NCBI GenBank assembly: GCA_036250195.1
Contig: JAVHZZ010000011.1
Span: forward strand, 61,560,919-61,624,918
Reading direction: 5' to 3'
Length of the DNA: 64,000 bases
Source of the DNA: Mixophyes australis
Taxonomy: Eukaryota > Chordata > Amphibia > Anura > Limnodynastidae
The position numbers were made by a program, and so were the translations under genes. Shown piece by piece: positions 1 to 9,646 of the stretch. The notes beneath the pieces are model-generated. The model was given only the letters and a program-made list of their open reading frames with translations, searched no databases and was not told where the DNA came from. Positions within the stretch are counted from its first letter, which is position 1. Each line of letters starts with the position of its first letter.

Positions 1-37
1 GACTCCAGGGACCCTAACTTCACCTCTCCAGAACTAG

Positions 38-970
38 TTAGGGCCTGGCATTTCCCGATTTTTTAGGGCATGAATTAAGCATATGTGTGGAATCAGCACA
101 ATAGATACAAAGTCTATTCTTTACTCTTCGGTTCCTCTCCTCAGAGGTTAATTTGGAGCATCCTATCTCCATGGGTATCACAGGAGATGAAGCTGGACGA
201 AGTTGAGAAGTTGAGCGAAGAGGTGCTTTAACTGAAGTTGTTTTTTCAGACTCCCTTTCACGAAATCTCATGTCTACACGATGGCAAAGAGAAATCAAAT
301 CTTCTAAAGAAGTAGGTAGTTCTTGAGTATTCAGTGCATCTTTAATTTTATCAGAAAGCCCCTGCCAGAAGGCGGCAATTAACGCTTCAGTGTTCCACTG
401 AAGTTCAGAGGCTAATATCCTAAATTGTATGACATACTGGCCTACTGTACAAGAACCCTGACGTAGACGGAGGATGCTGGATGCAGCGGAGATGACACGA
501 CCTGGTTCATCAAATACACTTCGGAACGTGGAAATAAATTTGGCACTATCCTGTAATAATGGATCGTTTCTTTCCCACAGAGGGGAAGCCCATGCGAGAG
601 CTTGTCCAGAAAACAATGAAATGAGATAGGCCACTCTGGAACGATGAGTAGAGAAATTTTGTTGTTGGAGCTCAAAATGAACTGAGCATTGATTGAGAAA
701 ACCCCTAAATGTTTTGGGGTCTCCATCATACTTTGACGGAGTAGGCAGGTGAAGCGTGGAAGCTGTAGACACCTGGGATGGCACTGGGGAAACGGAGGAA
801 AGCACAGGAGCATCAACATTAGCTGTGATATTTCGCCCAGATGTTCCTTGGGAGGCTAACGCCTGGTAGCATTGCAGCAACAGCTGTTGGCGAGCATCCT
901 GTTGCTCCATACGGGTAACCAGATGCTGCAGCATCTCTTTAGCTGTAGGTTCCAAATCTGGGTCTGTCAA
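38..970 (-). CDS. gag: Gag polyprotein of chromovirus A2
   Basis: 310-residue Gag, the structural protein that would package element RNA in the cytoplasm. Visible parts: an N-terminal coil-prone segment (about residues 8-45), a Ser/Pro-rich linker, a capsid-like region with the family block KYDGDPKTFRGFLNQC (about residues 80-225), and a C-terminal zinc knuckle CIYCADSTHMLNSC fitting C-X2-C-X4-H-X4-C. The start Met lies 13 nt after the LTR end, as in the copy at 55604. The frame is fully open, unlike the A1 gag, which has lost one base just before the knuckle. It is a retrotransposon gene, not a host gene. Confidence 0.9.
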   Translation of the reverse strand: MTDPDLEPTAKEMLQHLVTRMEQQDARQQLLLQCYQALASQGTSGRNITANVDAPVLSSVSPVPSQVSTASTLHLPTPSKYDGDPKTFRGFLNQCSVHFELQQQNFSTHRSRVAYLISLFSGQALAWASPLWERNDPLLQDSAKFISTFRSVFDEPGRVISAASSILRLRQGSCTVGQYVIQFRILASELQWNTEALIAAFWQGLSDKIKDALNTQELPTSLEDLISLCHRVDMRFRERESEKTTSVKAPLRSTSQLRPASSPVIPMEIGCSKLTSEERNRRVKNRLCIYCADSTHMLNSCPKKSGNARP

Positions 971-971
971 G

Positions 972-981
972 GCCTGATCTT
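972..981 (-). promoter_or_regulatory. Self-priming primer-binding site of A2
   Basis: Read on the minus strand the site is AAGATCAGGC, 2 nt after the LTR end. It is exactly complementary to GCCTGATCTT inside the same LTR (minus-strand reading of 2423-2432), which starts 31 nt downstream of a TATTTAA box (minus-strand reading of 2457-2463). No TGG tRNA-type site is visible at the LTR edge. Self-priming is the known mechanism in the Tf1/sushi group; its use here is inferred. Confidence 0.75.
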
Positions 982-983
982 AC

Positions 984-2608
984 TGTCACGGGCACTAGGA
1001 GTCTTTACCCAGGTATCACCAGATGATGGACTTACCAGAGCAGTGTAGTTGGTAATATGGTACTCTGGTAGCGGGGTGACCATGGAACAGGAGACAGCAG
1101 ATGGTAAGAGAATGCTCGAGGAAAGTCTATGACTAGCAGCACTGGTAATAGGTAGATAACTGTACACGAGGAACTGGATGGACAAGGAAACGTGAGGGTA
1201 GTCAGTGGTCTGCGTATAGCAAGTTGTACCGCTGTCTGGGTGAAGGAATGGAATCCAGGTGAAGGTATCCGGGGAGTCAGTGGTCTGCGTTAGCAAGTTG
1301 TACCACTGCTATGTGAAAGGATACTGAAAACTGGTGACACAGGAAACAGGGAACAGTGGTCTGCCTCTAGCAAGTTGTACCACTGAAATATATATGTGAG
1401 GAGGAGCACGAGGAGATGAATGTAATGCAGAGTATACACGGGCACACTGAACTTGATCCCACGATGATATGCACAATATAATAATAATAACTGAGCAGCA
1501 CTGCACAAATATACAAAGTCACAAGAACTATCCAGGCTAAAAGGAAACACAGTCAAATAATAGCAATAGTCTCAGTGGATAGGGAACTCCGGAGGAGAAC
1601 CAACTCAGTCCAGCTAGATATGCAATACCCGAGCACAGTCAATGAGAAGTATGCATACCGTGGTTCAGGAGAGCAGGCTGTCAGAGAGACGTGCAGGAAT
1701 ACCTGAATGGCTGGAGGCCGGCAGGACGAGAAGCCACTGGAGGGTGGAAGCGGTAACCAAGTAGGTGCAGCGCACAGTAGGTAGACTAGCAAGGATTAAA
1801 CAATACTCAGGAAGCAGTAGTATATAGAACTGGACACCTGGAGAACACAGGAGAGTTGAGGCGGTCTGAGCCAATAGCTGAGATGAAAGCAGCGGAGCGT
1901 TGACCCGATGCAGACAGGCGAGTTGACATAAGCAGGAACACTGTAGAAGCACGGAGACAGCGGATCGGCTGGCTGCAGACACAAAGAACACTGGAGAGTT
2001 GCGATGAGCAGGACTCTGAAGAAACACGGAGGCAGCGGATAGGAATCAGCTGGTGCAGTCACGATGAACACGGGAGAGTTGAAGTGAGCAGGATACTGTA
2101 GAAGCACGGAGGTAGCGGATAGGAATCAGCTGGTGCAGTCACGATGAACATGGGAGAGTTGAAGTGAGCAGGATACTGTAGAAGCACGGAGGCAGCGGAT
2201 AGGAATCAGCTGGTGCAGTCACGATGAACACGGGAGAGTTGAAGTGAGCAGGATACTGTAGAAGCACGGAGGCAGTGGATAGGAATCAGCTGGTGCAGTC
2301 ACGATGAACACGAGAGAGTTGAAGTGGTTTGGAAACCACAAACGAACAACAGGAATCAGCAGGAGCTGAATACACGAGGAAACACAGGAACACCTTCAGA
2401 GGCTCATGGGGAATGAGACTCCAAGATCAGGCAACGGGGTATTGACCACAGGTGCTTTAAATAGGGAGTGTTGCCTGATCAGCCAATAAACTAAAAGGAA
2501 CAGATAGTGAAGGTTTGAAAGGGCTGCACATGCGCAGACCCTCAGGATGGTGGACGACCACGGTTCCTAAACACATGAGAAGTAGCACTCACAGTCCGGT
2601 GAGTGACA
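984..2608 (-). repeat. 5' LTR of chromovirus A2 (1625 bp)
   Basis: On the minus strand it starts TGTCACTCACCGGACTGTGA and ends with CACGGGCAC... read as GTGACA at 984. It contains a TATTTAA promoter box, about four tandem copies of an ~80-bp unit (roughly 2030-2335), and three hairpin units CAGTGGT...ACCACTG at 1203-1234, 1278-1308 and 1354-1385. It is shorter than the 2089-bp A1 LTR, mainly in the tandem-repeat zone. Short open frames inside it are chance readings. Confidence 0.88.
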
Positions 2609-3448
2609 GTCACCATGTTTCTGTGTGAGGACACCTGCTGCACAACCATCAGCTTCCGTACAGTATAGCTCAAAATGCTTTTAATAATTAGGTATTCCCA
2701 ATGCAGGTGCTCTAGTCAGACTATCTTTAAGGTTAAAGAATGCTTGCTCTGACTCTTCTGTGTGTACAACACGTTCTGGTTTTGAGGAAGAGACTAGCTC
2801 CTGCAATGGTAATGCCAGAATAGAAAAACCTGGGATCCAGGATCTACAGTATCCACACATCCCCCAGAAGGTACGAATTTGCTTCTGGCTTTGCGGCAGA
2901 GTCATGTGTTGTATGGCCTCAATTCTGTCGGTTGTCAGGTGTCTTAGCCCCTGGGTGAGACAGTGTCCTAAGTATTTGACCTTAGTCTGACATGGCTGTA
3001 ATTTGTCCTTTGCCACCTTGTGCCCTGTTTGCGAGAGAAGGAGCAACAGCAATTTAGTATCATGTAAATATGACATAAAAGAATCAGAGCACAACAACAA
3101 ATGGTCCACATATTGAATTAGAACAGACCCATTGCTGGGTTGAAAGGATTGTAAACAGTCATGTAAGGCTTGGGAAAAAATACTGGGGCTGTCAATGAAC
3201 CCATGGGGAAGTCTAGTCCATGTATATTGCACTCCCCTGTAGGAGAATGCAAATAGGTATTGGCAGTCAGGGTGAAGAGGGACTGAGAAGAAAGCAGAAC
3301 ATAGATCAATGATAGTAAAATGACTAGCAGACAGTGGAATCTGCATGAGGATGACAGCTGAATTGGGCACTACGGGGAATTGGCTCTCAACAACTTTATT
3401 AATTCCCCTTAAGTCCTGGACTAATCTATAGCCCCTCCCCCCACTCAC
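2609..3448 (-). pseudogene. pol: ERV reverse transcriptase (fingers/palm) and start of RNase H
   Basis: 255 open residues (3448 to 2681) with RT blocks YRLVQDLRGIN, FTIIDLCSAFFSVPL and LPHGFIDSPSIFSQALH, the thumb region KYLGHCLTQG and WGMCGYCRSWIPGF. The catalytic box reads YVDH where the family has YVDD, so one metal-binding Asp is gone. A stop follows the PNY at 2681; beyond it the RNase H connection can still be recognised to 2609, where A2 is inserted. The protein would have copied viral RNA into DNA; this copy cannot be active. Confidence 0.85.
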
Positions 3449-3500
3449 CCCACCATTTTCACAGGGAAAATGGGACTATTTGCTGTTCTGGATGTACGAA

Positions 3501-3698
3501 TTAAAATCCCTTGTTGCAACAGCCTCTCAATAACAGGATATACCCCCCTAGTTCCACCTCCGGTTTTATTGGATACTGTGGGATTTTTGGAGCTATCTTA
3601 CCACTTTTTAGATTTACCATCACAGGAGCTACATTTGGCATCAATCCAGTGTCCTGTCCATCTCTGGTCCATAGGGAACCTGGTTTTTCCAGCAACAT
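3501..3698 (-). pseudogene. pol: ERV reverse transcriptase N-terminus, frameshifted
   Basis: A 65-residue stretch carries the RT N-terminal signature VNLKSGKIAPKIPQYPI, equivalent to the 'LKPGA..V..RQYP' block that opens gamma-like RT. It is in a different frame from the RT body at 2681-3448, so at least one frameshift lies between 3449 and 3500. It directly follows the protease, as expected for pro-pol order. Confidence 0.7.
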
Positions 3699-3729
3699 CC
3701 CATTTACTTGAGATGGACTTTGTCCAACA

Positions 3730-4134
3730 TTAGTGCAACATTAACCTTTGAGGGGTGTCCAAAATATCATGTACCTCATGCATGACCTTCTCTGGTATAT
3801 CTAGGTATACACCATCTGGGGTACAGTATATGACACATCCCATTTTACATAACAGGTCTCTTCCCAGCAAGTTAGTAGGAGCTGCTGCAGCCAAGAGAAA
3901 CGAATGCTTGGTATGCAGGGGTCTGATAGTAACTTCTGTGGATTTAGTTAAAGGATAATGCAACACTCTTCCCGTTAGCCCCATAGCTGGAATAGTTTTA
4001 CTGGTCACCTGTAGATTGAAAGGAGAGGTTCTCACAGATCTGGCCGCCCCTGTATCTACAAGAAAAGTTTGTTTCCTACCGGCTATGTCAACTATCATTG
4101 TTGGTTCTTCTCTCAGACTCTCAGTTAACCTCAC
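3730..4134 (-). pseudogene. pro: ERV aspartic protease
   Basis: 134 residues. The active-site motif FLVDTGAARSV is near residues 25-35 and the second signature LLGRDLL near residues 92-98, as in retroviral proteases that cleave Gag and Pol in the budding particle. The frame is open and both signatures are kept, so this is the best-preserved ERV domain. It lies between gag (ending at 4165) and RT. It is listed as a pseudogene because the surrounding provirus is broken. Confidence 0.8.
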
Positions 4135-4164
4135 TGACTGTAGACTACAGGTATGACCTGACCC

Positions 4165-4718
4165 CTAGCGCTGACTATCGCTTTCCCGCGCAGCATTTGC
4201 TGCTATAACATGCGCGGGCAGGTATGAGTCTTCTTGTCTATGTGAATTCCTCTTTTGAGGATATCTACGTGACCCACCCCTATGTGCATTAAGTCCTTCC
4301 TTCTTACAATCTCTCATGTAATGTCCTTCTTCGTTACAGTTGAAACATCTGATTACTTTATGTTTCTTGCTATGTGGGTTGTATGCTGGTGGTCGTGTAT
4401 GCATTCCCTCTAGAGCCTGTATACTTCCCGTCATTAACCTATCACTCTTCTCTTCCTTTTTTCGAAAGATATTTTTGTCATGCTCCACAGCAGACTCCCT
4501 AAGAGAATCTACTGTGATGCCTCTCCAGTTAGGTAATGAGGTTTGTACCCTCGTCTTTAAATTTTCCCTAAAACCATCCATTAATACCCTTACAGCTACT
4601 TCCCTGTGATGTGGATCTTCACCTATGTTTGATATCCCAGTGAACCATGTTATCACTGCTATACCTCTACTGAAGTAATCTGCTGCTGTTTCACTATCTT
4701 TCTGTTTAATGGTGAAAA
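4165..4718 (-). pseudogene. gag: ERV gag, C-terminal half with zinc knuckle
   Basis: Open frame from the insertion boundary at about 4718 to 4165. It has a capsid C-terminal-like part (FTIKQKDSETAADYF and following), a basic stretch, and one nucleocapsid knuckle CFNCNEEGHYMRDC (C-X2-C-X4-H-X4-C), followed by a basic tail. An apparent Met start at 4761 lies inside the inserted hAT element and is not the real start. The N-terminal half continues on the far side of the insertion at 6120. Confidence 0.8.
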
Positions 4719-4953
4719 TATTAGCGATGAGCGGACTCGGATTATCACAATCCGAGCCCACCCGAACAGTGTGGATCTGTGGTAGATCCGAGCACTGTTC
4801 GGGTATTTCCGCCGCTGAGAAAAACTGAAAATGAGGCTATGAGTCCAAATCCCGCCGTCGGATCTCGCGATACTCGGATTCTATAAATTCCCCGCTTGCC
4901 GCCGCCATCTTCACTCGTGCATTGATCAGGGAAGCGGGAGGTTGGGTTTTGTT

Positions 4954-5143
4954 AGTGGTGCTGTGTCCTGTGCTCTGTCCTGCTGAGTCCAGTGGTGCTT
5001 TGTCCTGTGCTCTGTCCTGCTGAGTCCAGTGGTGCTGTGTCCTGTGCTCTGTCCTGCGGAGTCCAGTGGTGCTTTGTTCAGTGCTCTGTCCTGCTGAGTC
5101 CAGTGGTGCTGTGTCCTGTGCTCTGTCCTGCTAAGTCCATTGG
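4954..5143. repeat. ~37-bp tandem repeat in hAT element
   Basis: About five units built on GTCCTGTGCTCTGTCCTGC plus TGAGTCCAGTGGTGCT. The same unit, reverse-complemented, recurs in the leader of the large hAT element (about 50085-51150), showing shared ancestry. Confidence 0.8.
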
Positions 5144-5202
5144 TATAAAAAAATTATAAAACAATTATAAAAAAATTATAAAAAAAAGTATAAAAAAATT
5201 TG

Positions 5203-5606
5203 TACTGCAATATCTAACTACGTTCACTGTTCCTGCAGTAAAAAGGAATTTCTACTGCAATATCTAACTACGTTCACTGTTCCTGCAGTAAAAAGGAATT
5301 TCTACTGCAATATCTAACTACGTTCACTGTTCCTGCAGTATAAAAAAATTAGTACTGCAATATTTAACTACGTTCACTGTTCCTGCAGCATAAAATAATT
5401 AGTACTGCAATATTTAACTACGTTCACTGCTCCTGCAGTCAAAAAAAATTAGTACTGCAATATTTAACTACGTTCACTGTTCCTGCAGTCAAAAAAAATT
5501 AGTACTGCAATATTTAACTACGTTCACTGTTCCTGCAGTACAGTAAAAAAAATTAGTACTGCAATATTTAACTATGTTCACTGTTCCTGCAGTCAAAAAT
5601 TGTTAA
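5203..5606. repeat. 50-bp tandem repeat in hAT element
   Basis: Eight units starting TACTGCAATAT at 5203, 5253, 5303, 5353, 5403, 5453, 5503 and 5557, each ending near CACTGTTCCTGCAGT. The period is exactly 50 except for the last interval (54). Related to the TACTGCAATATTACC sequence (reverse strand) in the 49.9-50.9 kb repeats. Confidence 0.88.
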
Positions 5607-6114
5607 AGTAGTGCATGTTCTATTTCACCAACATAAGGGTGGGTGGGAGGGCCCAAGGATAATTCCATCTTGCACCACCTCTTCTTTTGGCATTATGTGC
5701 TCTTTGGGGCCTAGTTTTTGAAACTGCCATCCTGTCTGCCACTGCAGTGCCACTCCTAAATGGGCCACGTGTTTGTGCCTCCCACTTGTGTCGCTTAGCT
5801 TAGACATCCAGCTACCTCGGTGCAACCTTTTGGCCTAAAAACAATATTGTGTGGTGTGAGGTGTTCAGAATAGACTGGAAATGAGTGTAAATGAATGTTA
5901 TTGAGGTTAACAATAGTGTAGGAATGAAAAAAAAAAACAAAACATGGATTTTAGCCCTTTTTATGCTTTTTTTAAAAAAAAAATCAGAACCCAAAACCCT
6001 AAATCAGAACCAAAACCTTGAGTGGGGTATTTTGCCAAAACCAATCAGAACCCAAAACCTGAAGCTAATCAGAACCCAAAACAAAAAGCATGTGAAAAAG
6101 TGGCCGGCGCACAC

Positions 6115-6907
6115 TATTACTCCAATTTACTACTACTGGAAAATAGATGGCTAAATATGTGACAATTTGTTCTATATTTTCTTGATTAACCTCATCTGTC
6201 AAGGTGTCGTCTTCCTCCAACGAACAATCTTTAATAAATTTTTGTATGTTAGTATTGGGAGGAAGACATGCCCACCTATCTCAGCCATTGCCCCCTTTCC
6301 ATACTTATGCTGAACCTCTAGCATATTAACAGCATGGGCAATGGCTGAAATTACAGTGGGTTCATCTTCTTCTTCAGAAACACTTGTTTTAAACTGACTT
6401 AAAACAGGATATAACTTAGCAAATTCCTTTTTTTCATTTTTAATAACGGCTGTACTTACTCCTCCCGCCACATAGGGTGGCGGGGGCGCACTTGTGCCAA
6501 GTTCTCCACGCTTCTCAACGGATACTTCCGCTGTGCGTGCTTTTCGCCATGCCTACTTCCGCTGTGCACTCGCTGCTCTGCCACGTGTTGCCTTCCATTT
6601 GCCACAATTTCAAACAAACATTATGTTTATTTCTCATTTTTGTTGACTTAATAAACTACACTTTATCTTTTACATTATTTAGTACCTCTGAATTAAAACT
6701 TCCTATTGTTGGGAAATGTCTAACACAATCCTTGGTCATCTTGACCCACTTGTCGCAATACATTGTTGCGTATTCACCATATTTCTTACACATAAGAAAC
6801 CTCGCTGAACCAATAGGCCCTTCCTTAGGCAGTACACTGGCCATCTCTAGCGTATGCTTAGCACCCATGTTGAATAGTACCAATCTATGCAGACCACACT
6901 TCCACAA
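6115..6907 (-). pseudogene. gag: ERV gag, N-terminal half, frameshifted
   Basis: Two minus-strand open pieces (6907-6656 and 6471-6199) plus a further readable stretch down to about 6120 give a gag-like protein with no strong named motif except a capsid-like stretch ending at the insertion site. Frames differ between pieces, so indels have accumulated. Removing the 4719-6119 element together with one copy of the flanking TATTA puts this reading frame in register with the zinc-knuckle half at 4718. That supports the reading as one gag gene split by a transposon. Confidence 0.6.
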
Positions 6908-7776
6908 ACACTTTCAACCCTTTGCTACAAACAATCTACCGCTAGAGATCTCTAGTGGCCGTGGACGGATTTCCTCTAGCCGCGTCCACTCGCTTCTTCT
7001 CGTACCAAACGAGGACCCCTAACACAGAAATATCACTGTGGGCCCCAGGGCCATTAGCTCCTCAATAGCCCGGCTCTACCACAAAATCTTTTGAGTTTAT
7101 TATAACTGGTAGCACAAAGTCGATACAATCAACTAGCCTTTCCAATATAATTCCTCCAAGCTGCTCTTCCAATTCACACTCACGGTTGTCCTTACCGTGC
7201 GGTTAGATCGCACCGCTTACTAATACTAATTATCAGTAAACCTTGCGATCTATTGGTGGTGCTTTGCGAAAACCCCTTTTGTTTTCGCATTCGGTATACC
7301 TGCCCCGTATACCGTCCTTCAGTTGGACAACCTGCCTCGTCAGACAGCAACTGAGCACAATCCACAATAAAACAGTGTATCTATGTTACAAAATCAAACA
7401 ATATACACCTTTTCTGCGCAGAAAATCAAAGTTCCCAACAATAGTAATAATGTTTAGCTATCAAAACGATTGTTTGACCACGTGGCAAATCTACCGGAAG
7501 TTCACATACGCTAGGCAGGAAGTACACATACGCTAAGCAATGTAATACATAAAAAGGCAATATGACAATGAAAAGAAACAGTTTTCTCTTTTGTCCCTAG
7601 ATTCAAGTTATCGCAGTTTCAAATTATGCAAAACGGACATTCGGTTTCACAACACAGAGTAAAATTCATGTTTTGAACACATTGCATTCTTACCCGTATA
7701 TGACGCGTCTCCACCCTTTGTTGCGGAACCGAAATCCGTTGGTCTTGTGTATCATCAGGCAATGTAACCTCCACCG

Positions 7777-7786
7777 CGAGCCCCCA
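7777..7786 (-). promoter_or_regulatory. ERV primer-binding site (tRNA-Pro type)
   Basis: The minus strand reads TGGGGGCTCG, 3 nt after the LTR end at 7790. This is the classical start of proline-tRNA priming sites in gammaretroviruses. Only the first ten bases fit well; the rest has drifted. Confidence 0.75.
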
Positions 7787-7789
7787 AAT

Positions 7790-8333
7790 TGTTATGCACG
7801 TTTTGTCGCTATCCAGTAACAATTGTCGAATCTCGATTTGTATTTCCAACGCACAAATATTTATTCTCAAAAAGTAGCAGAATAATTCAAGTGAAATAAT
7901 AAAAAGTACAGCCGTTACTTATCGCAGGCGCTCTGGATCCAGTGAACAGTCATTCAGGTCTCAAGTCTGTGGTCAAGATGACTGAACAGTAGATGAAAAG
8001 CTGCTGCTTATATGCAAACAGAAATACAGTAAAACAATGAAGATGGTGTGGCTTGCTTCTATTGGTCCAGGCTTCAGGAGGGTCCAGGGGGTTGCAGATC
8101 ATAGGTTAGTTCAAACTAAAGAAGGTGGGGATCATCTCTCCAGGGGATGTGCTCCTTTCTTCCCGCCACGACTCCAGTTTCAAATAGTCCATTAGCATTT
8201 TATAGTCAGCATCATATTAAAAGGTTTATTCCCTAACATCAATAACTAGAGTATGCAATGTGCAATCTCTTCGCCGAATGAACAGGACAGCTGTTGATGT
8301 AAAGGGGATCAATATGATACCAGACATGACACA
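7790..8333 (-). repeat. 5' LTR of the ERV (~544 bp)
   Basis: The minus strand starts TGTGTCATGTCTGG at about 8333 and ends CATAACA at 7790, next to the primer-binding site. A TATAAGC box lies at about 8008-8014 and an AATAAATA polyadenylation-type signal near 7858-7865 (minus strand), in the correct U3-R order. No second LTR is in the window, so length and edges are estimated from the TG/CA ends only. Confidence 0.7.
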
Positions 8334-9040
8334 TTTTCTTTAACCTGTACCATATGTATTACTAATGTGCATATAACTTATAATATTACACATAAACACT
8401 ACTATATTTTGACTACAATTAATGTGTACTATTAACAAAGATGAGTATTGGTGCGAATGTGTGTAAATGTGTAAGAACCGCTATTGCCACGTGTTATGGC
8501 TGTGTACGCCCTTCCACGCTGTAGCGTGCAATAAGCATCTTTTCAGACAAAAACAACCAAATCTGCTCGATATTAATTGAAATGACTTTATCCAATTTTC
8601 TGACTTCGACAGCATTTACACAGACATTCTAGTTCTGATATCACAGGAATGGGGGTGAGCCCTGCAGTAGTTTTAATACTTTCCTGTAATTATAAGAATT
8701 GTTAAATTGTTCTTTTTTGGGGAGTCAATGTGATATTGAAGAGTGTCTCTTTATTCTGCTCTCCTAGTCACAGAAACTTGATAATACGTAAGTCTTTGAA
8801 TTCTGTGTTTAATCCTTTTTATTTTATATGAAACCATTGCATGATATATTTTTATGTCATTTGTTAATTGTTTTATCTTAATCATTGTGGAATTATTTTC
8901 CATATTAAATTACACTTAAAAAGGTTCAGATTTCTGTATTCTTACGAATTCACATGTCAGACACTTTGTTTTAAAAAAAAGATACATAGTTGAAGCGAGA
9001 GAGATCATTTTGGGTTATAACTCTGAGGAAAGTGGTGATA
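8334..9040. other. AT-rich sequence with no recognised feature
   Basis: I see no coding similarity, terminal repeat or RNA gene. Some or all of it may be host DNA flanking the ERV. Confidence 0.5.
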
Positions 9041-9048
9041 GATTAGCT

Positions 9049-9331
9049 CATAGTTGCCTACTCTCCTGGAATGTTCGGGAGACTCCCGAATTTTTAGGAG
9101 TTCTCCCGGACTCCCGAGAGAGCAGGCAAAAATCCTGGATCCAGATTTTGGCGTTGTTGAAGATGGTGGGGGGCAGGACTAAACACAGCATAGTGGCCCA
9201 CGCCCCCTGCTGCGATTGGCTAAAATTGCCTGATATTGACAGGGGTGGAGCCTAACGGTGCAGCGTGCATAGCCACGCCCCCCTCAACGGACCCCCTCCT
9301 GGAAAGCTGCCTGCAAAAGTAGGCAAGTATG
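9049..9331. mobile_element. hAT-type MITE with perfect 8-bp TSD
   Basis: The 283-bp element has termini CATAGTTGCCTACT and, inverted, CATACTTGCCTACT (one mismatch). It is flanked by GATTAGCT at 9041-9048 and 9332-9339. An 8-bp duplication with short inverted ends is diagnostic of hAT. There is no coding capacity. A CTCCCGGAC-type palindromic stretch lies in its left third (about 9075-9120). Confidence 0.92.
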
Positions 9332-9339
9332 GATTAGCT

Positions 9340-9646
9340 TTAGGAGAGAACAGAAGGCTTCCTGAGTAAGGCTGAGTACACAGTACAGGAAATTTCTCCC
9401 GATGCAATGTTTTATCAATGACTGAAGTCCCGATCAGCATGCCGATTCATGCTTACACACTCTAGACGTTTGACAATTTTTATGTGTAATAACCAAAAGT
9501 TTGTGACTCACTGTACAGATATATGCTGTCCCAGCAGCAATATGCAAAAACCTTGTGGTTATTTACTTCTTGCTATAGCAAGTACACTGCAAACACAGAA
9601 CTACAGGGAAATAAGAAAGAATCATACTTGTTGGATCAAGTAGTGG
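9340..9646. other. Unassigned sequence upstream of Harbinger remnant
   Basis: No recognisable protein or repeat termini. It may contain the left untranslated part of the Harbinger element that follows. Confidence 0.4.

Larger units (their letters stand above)
1..2608 (-). mobile_element. Ty3/gypsy chromovirus copy A2, truncated by window edge
   Basis: Minus-strand LTR retrotransposon: LTR at 984-2608, primer-binding site at 972-981, then gag running down to 38. Protease and polymerase would lie left of the window. It is the same family as the full-length copy at 53502-61933; gag is clearly homologous and the LTRs share the TGTCACTCACCGGAC start and the promoter and hairpin blocks. It sits inside ERV pol: the ERV reading resumes directly at 2609. 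The left target-site duplication is outside the window, so the insertion cannot be fully verified here. Confidence 0.9.
4719..6119. mobile_element. Non-autonomous hAT element inside ERV gag
   Basis: The left end reads TAGCGATGAGCGGACTCGG and the right end is ...GCCGGCGCACAC. Both correspond to the two termini of the 9.26-kb hAT element at 42173-51427 (TAGAGATGAGCGGGCTCGG and TAGGGATGTGCACCGG). It is flanked by TATTA (4719-4723 and 6115-6119), probably what survives of an 8-bp hAT duplication. Inside are a ~37-bp and a 50-bp tandem repeat, a segment shared with 41.9 and 46.7 kb (5620-5680), and 'CCAAAACC'-rich sequence near the right end. There is no transposase, so it needed one supplied in trans. 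Confidence 0.75.
2609..8333 (-). mobile_element. Endogenous retrovirus remnant (gamma/epsilon-like)
   Basis: Order on the minus strand: LTR (7790-8333), primer-binding site TGGGGGCTCG at 7777-7786, leader, gag (about 6907 to 4165, interrupted), protease (4134-3730), RT (3698-2681), then the start of RNase H, cut at 2609 by chromovirus A2. The rest of pol, env and the 3' LTR are not in the window. The proline-tRNA-type binding site and MLV-like RT and protease motifs place it near gamma/epsilon retroviruses. It is defective: stop codons, frameshifts, a changed RT active site and two large insertions. Confidence 0.85.

Noticed and set aside
3470..3733. Plus-strand 87-residue frame in the ERV region
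   Set aside because: Antisense shadow of RT/protease sequence.
4719..6119. A clean 8-bp hAT duplication (GAAAATAT at 4714 and GAAAATAG at 6139)
   Set aside because: Using it would shift the ERV gag frame; the TATTA pair keeps the frame and sits at the element ends, so it is preferred.
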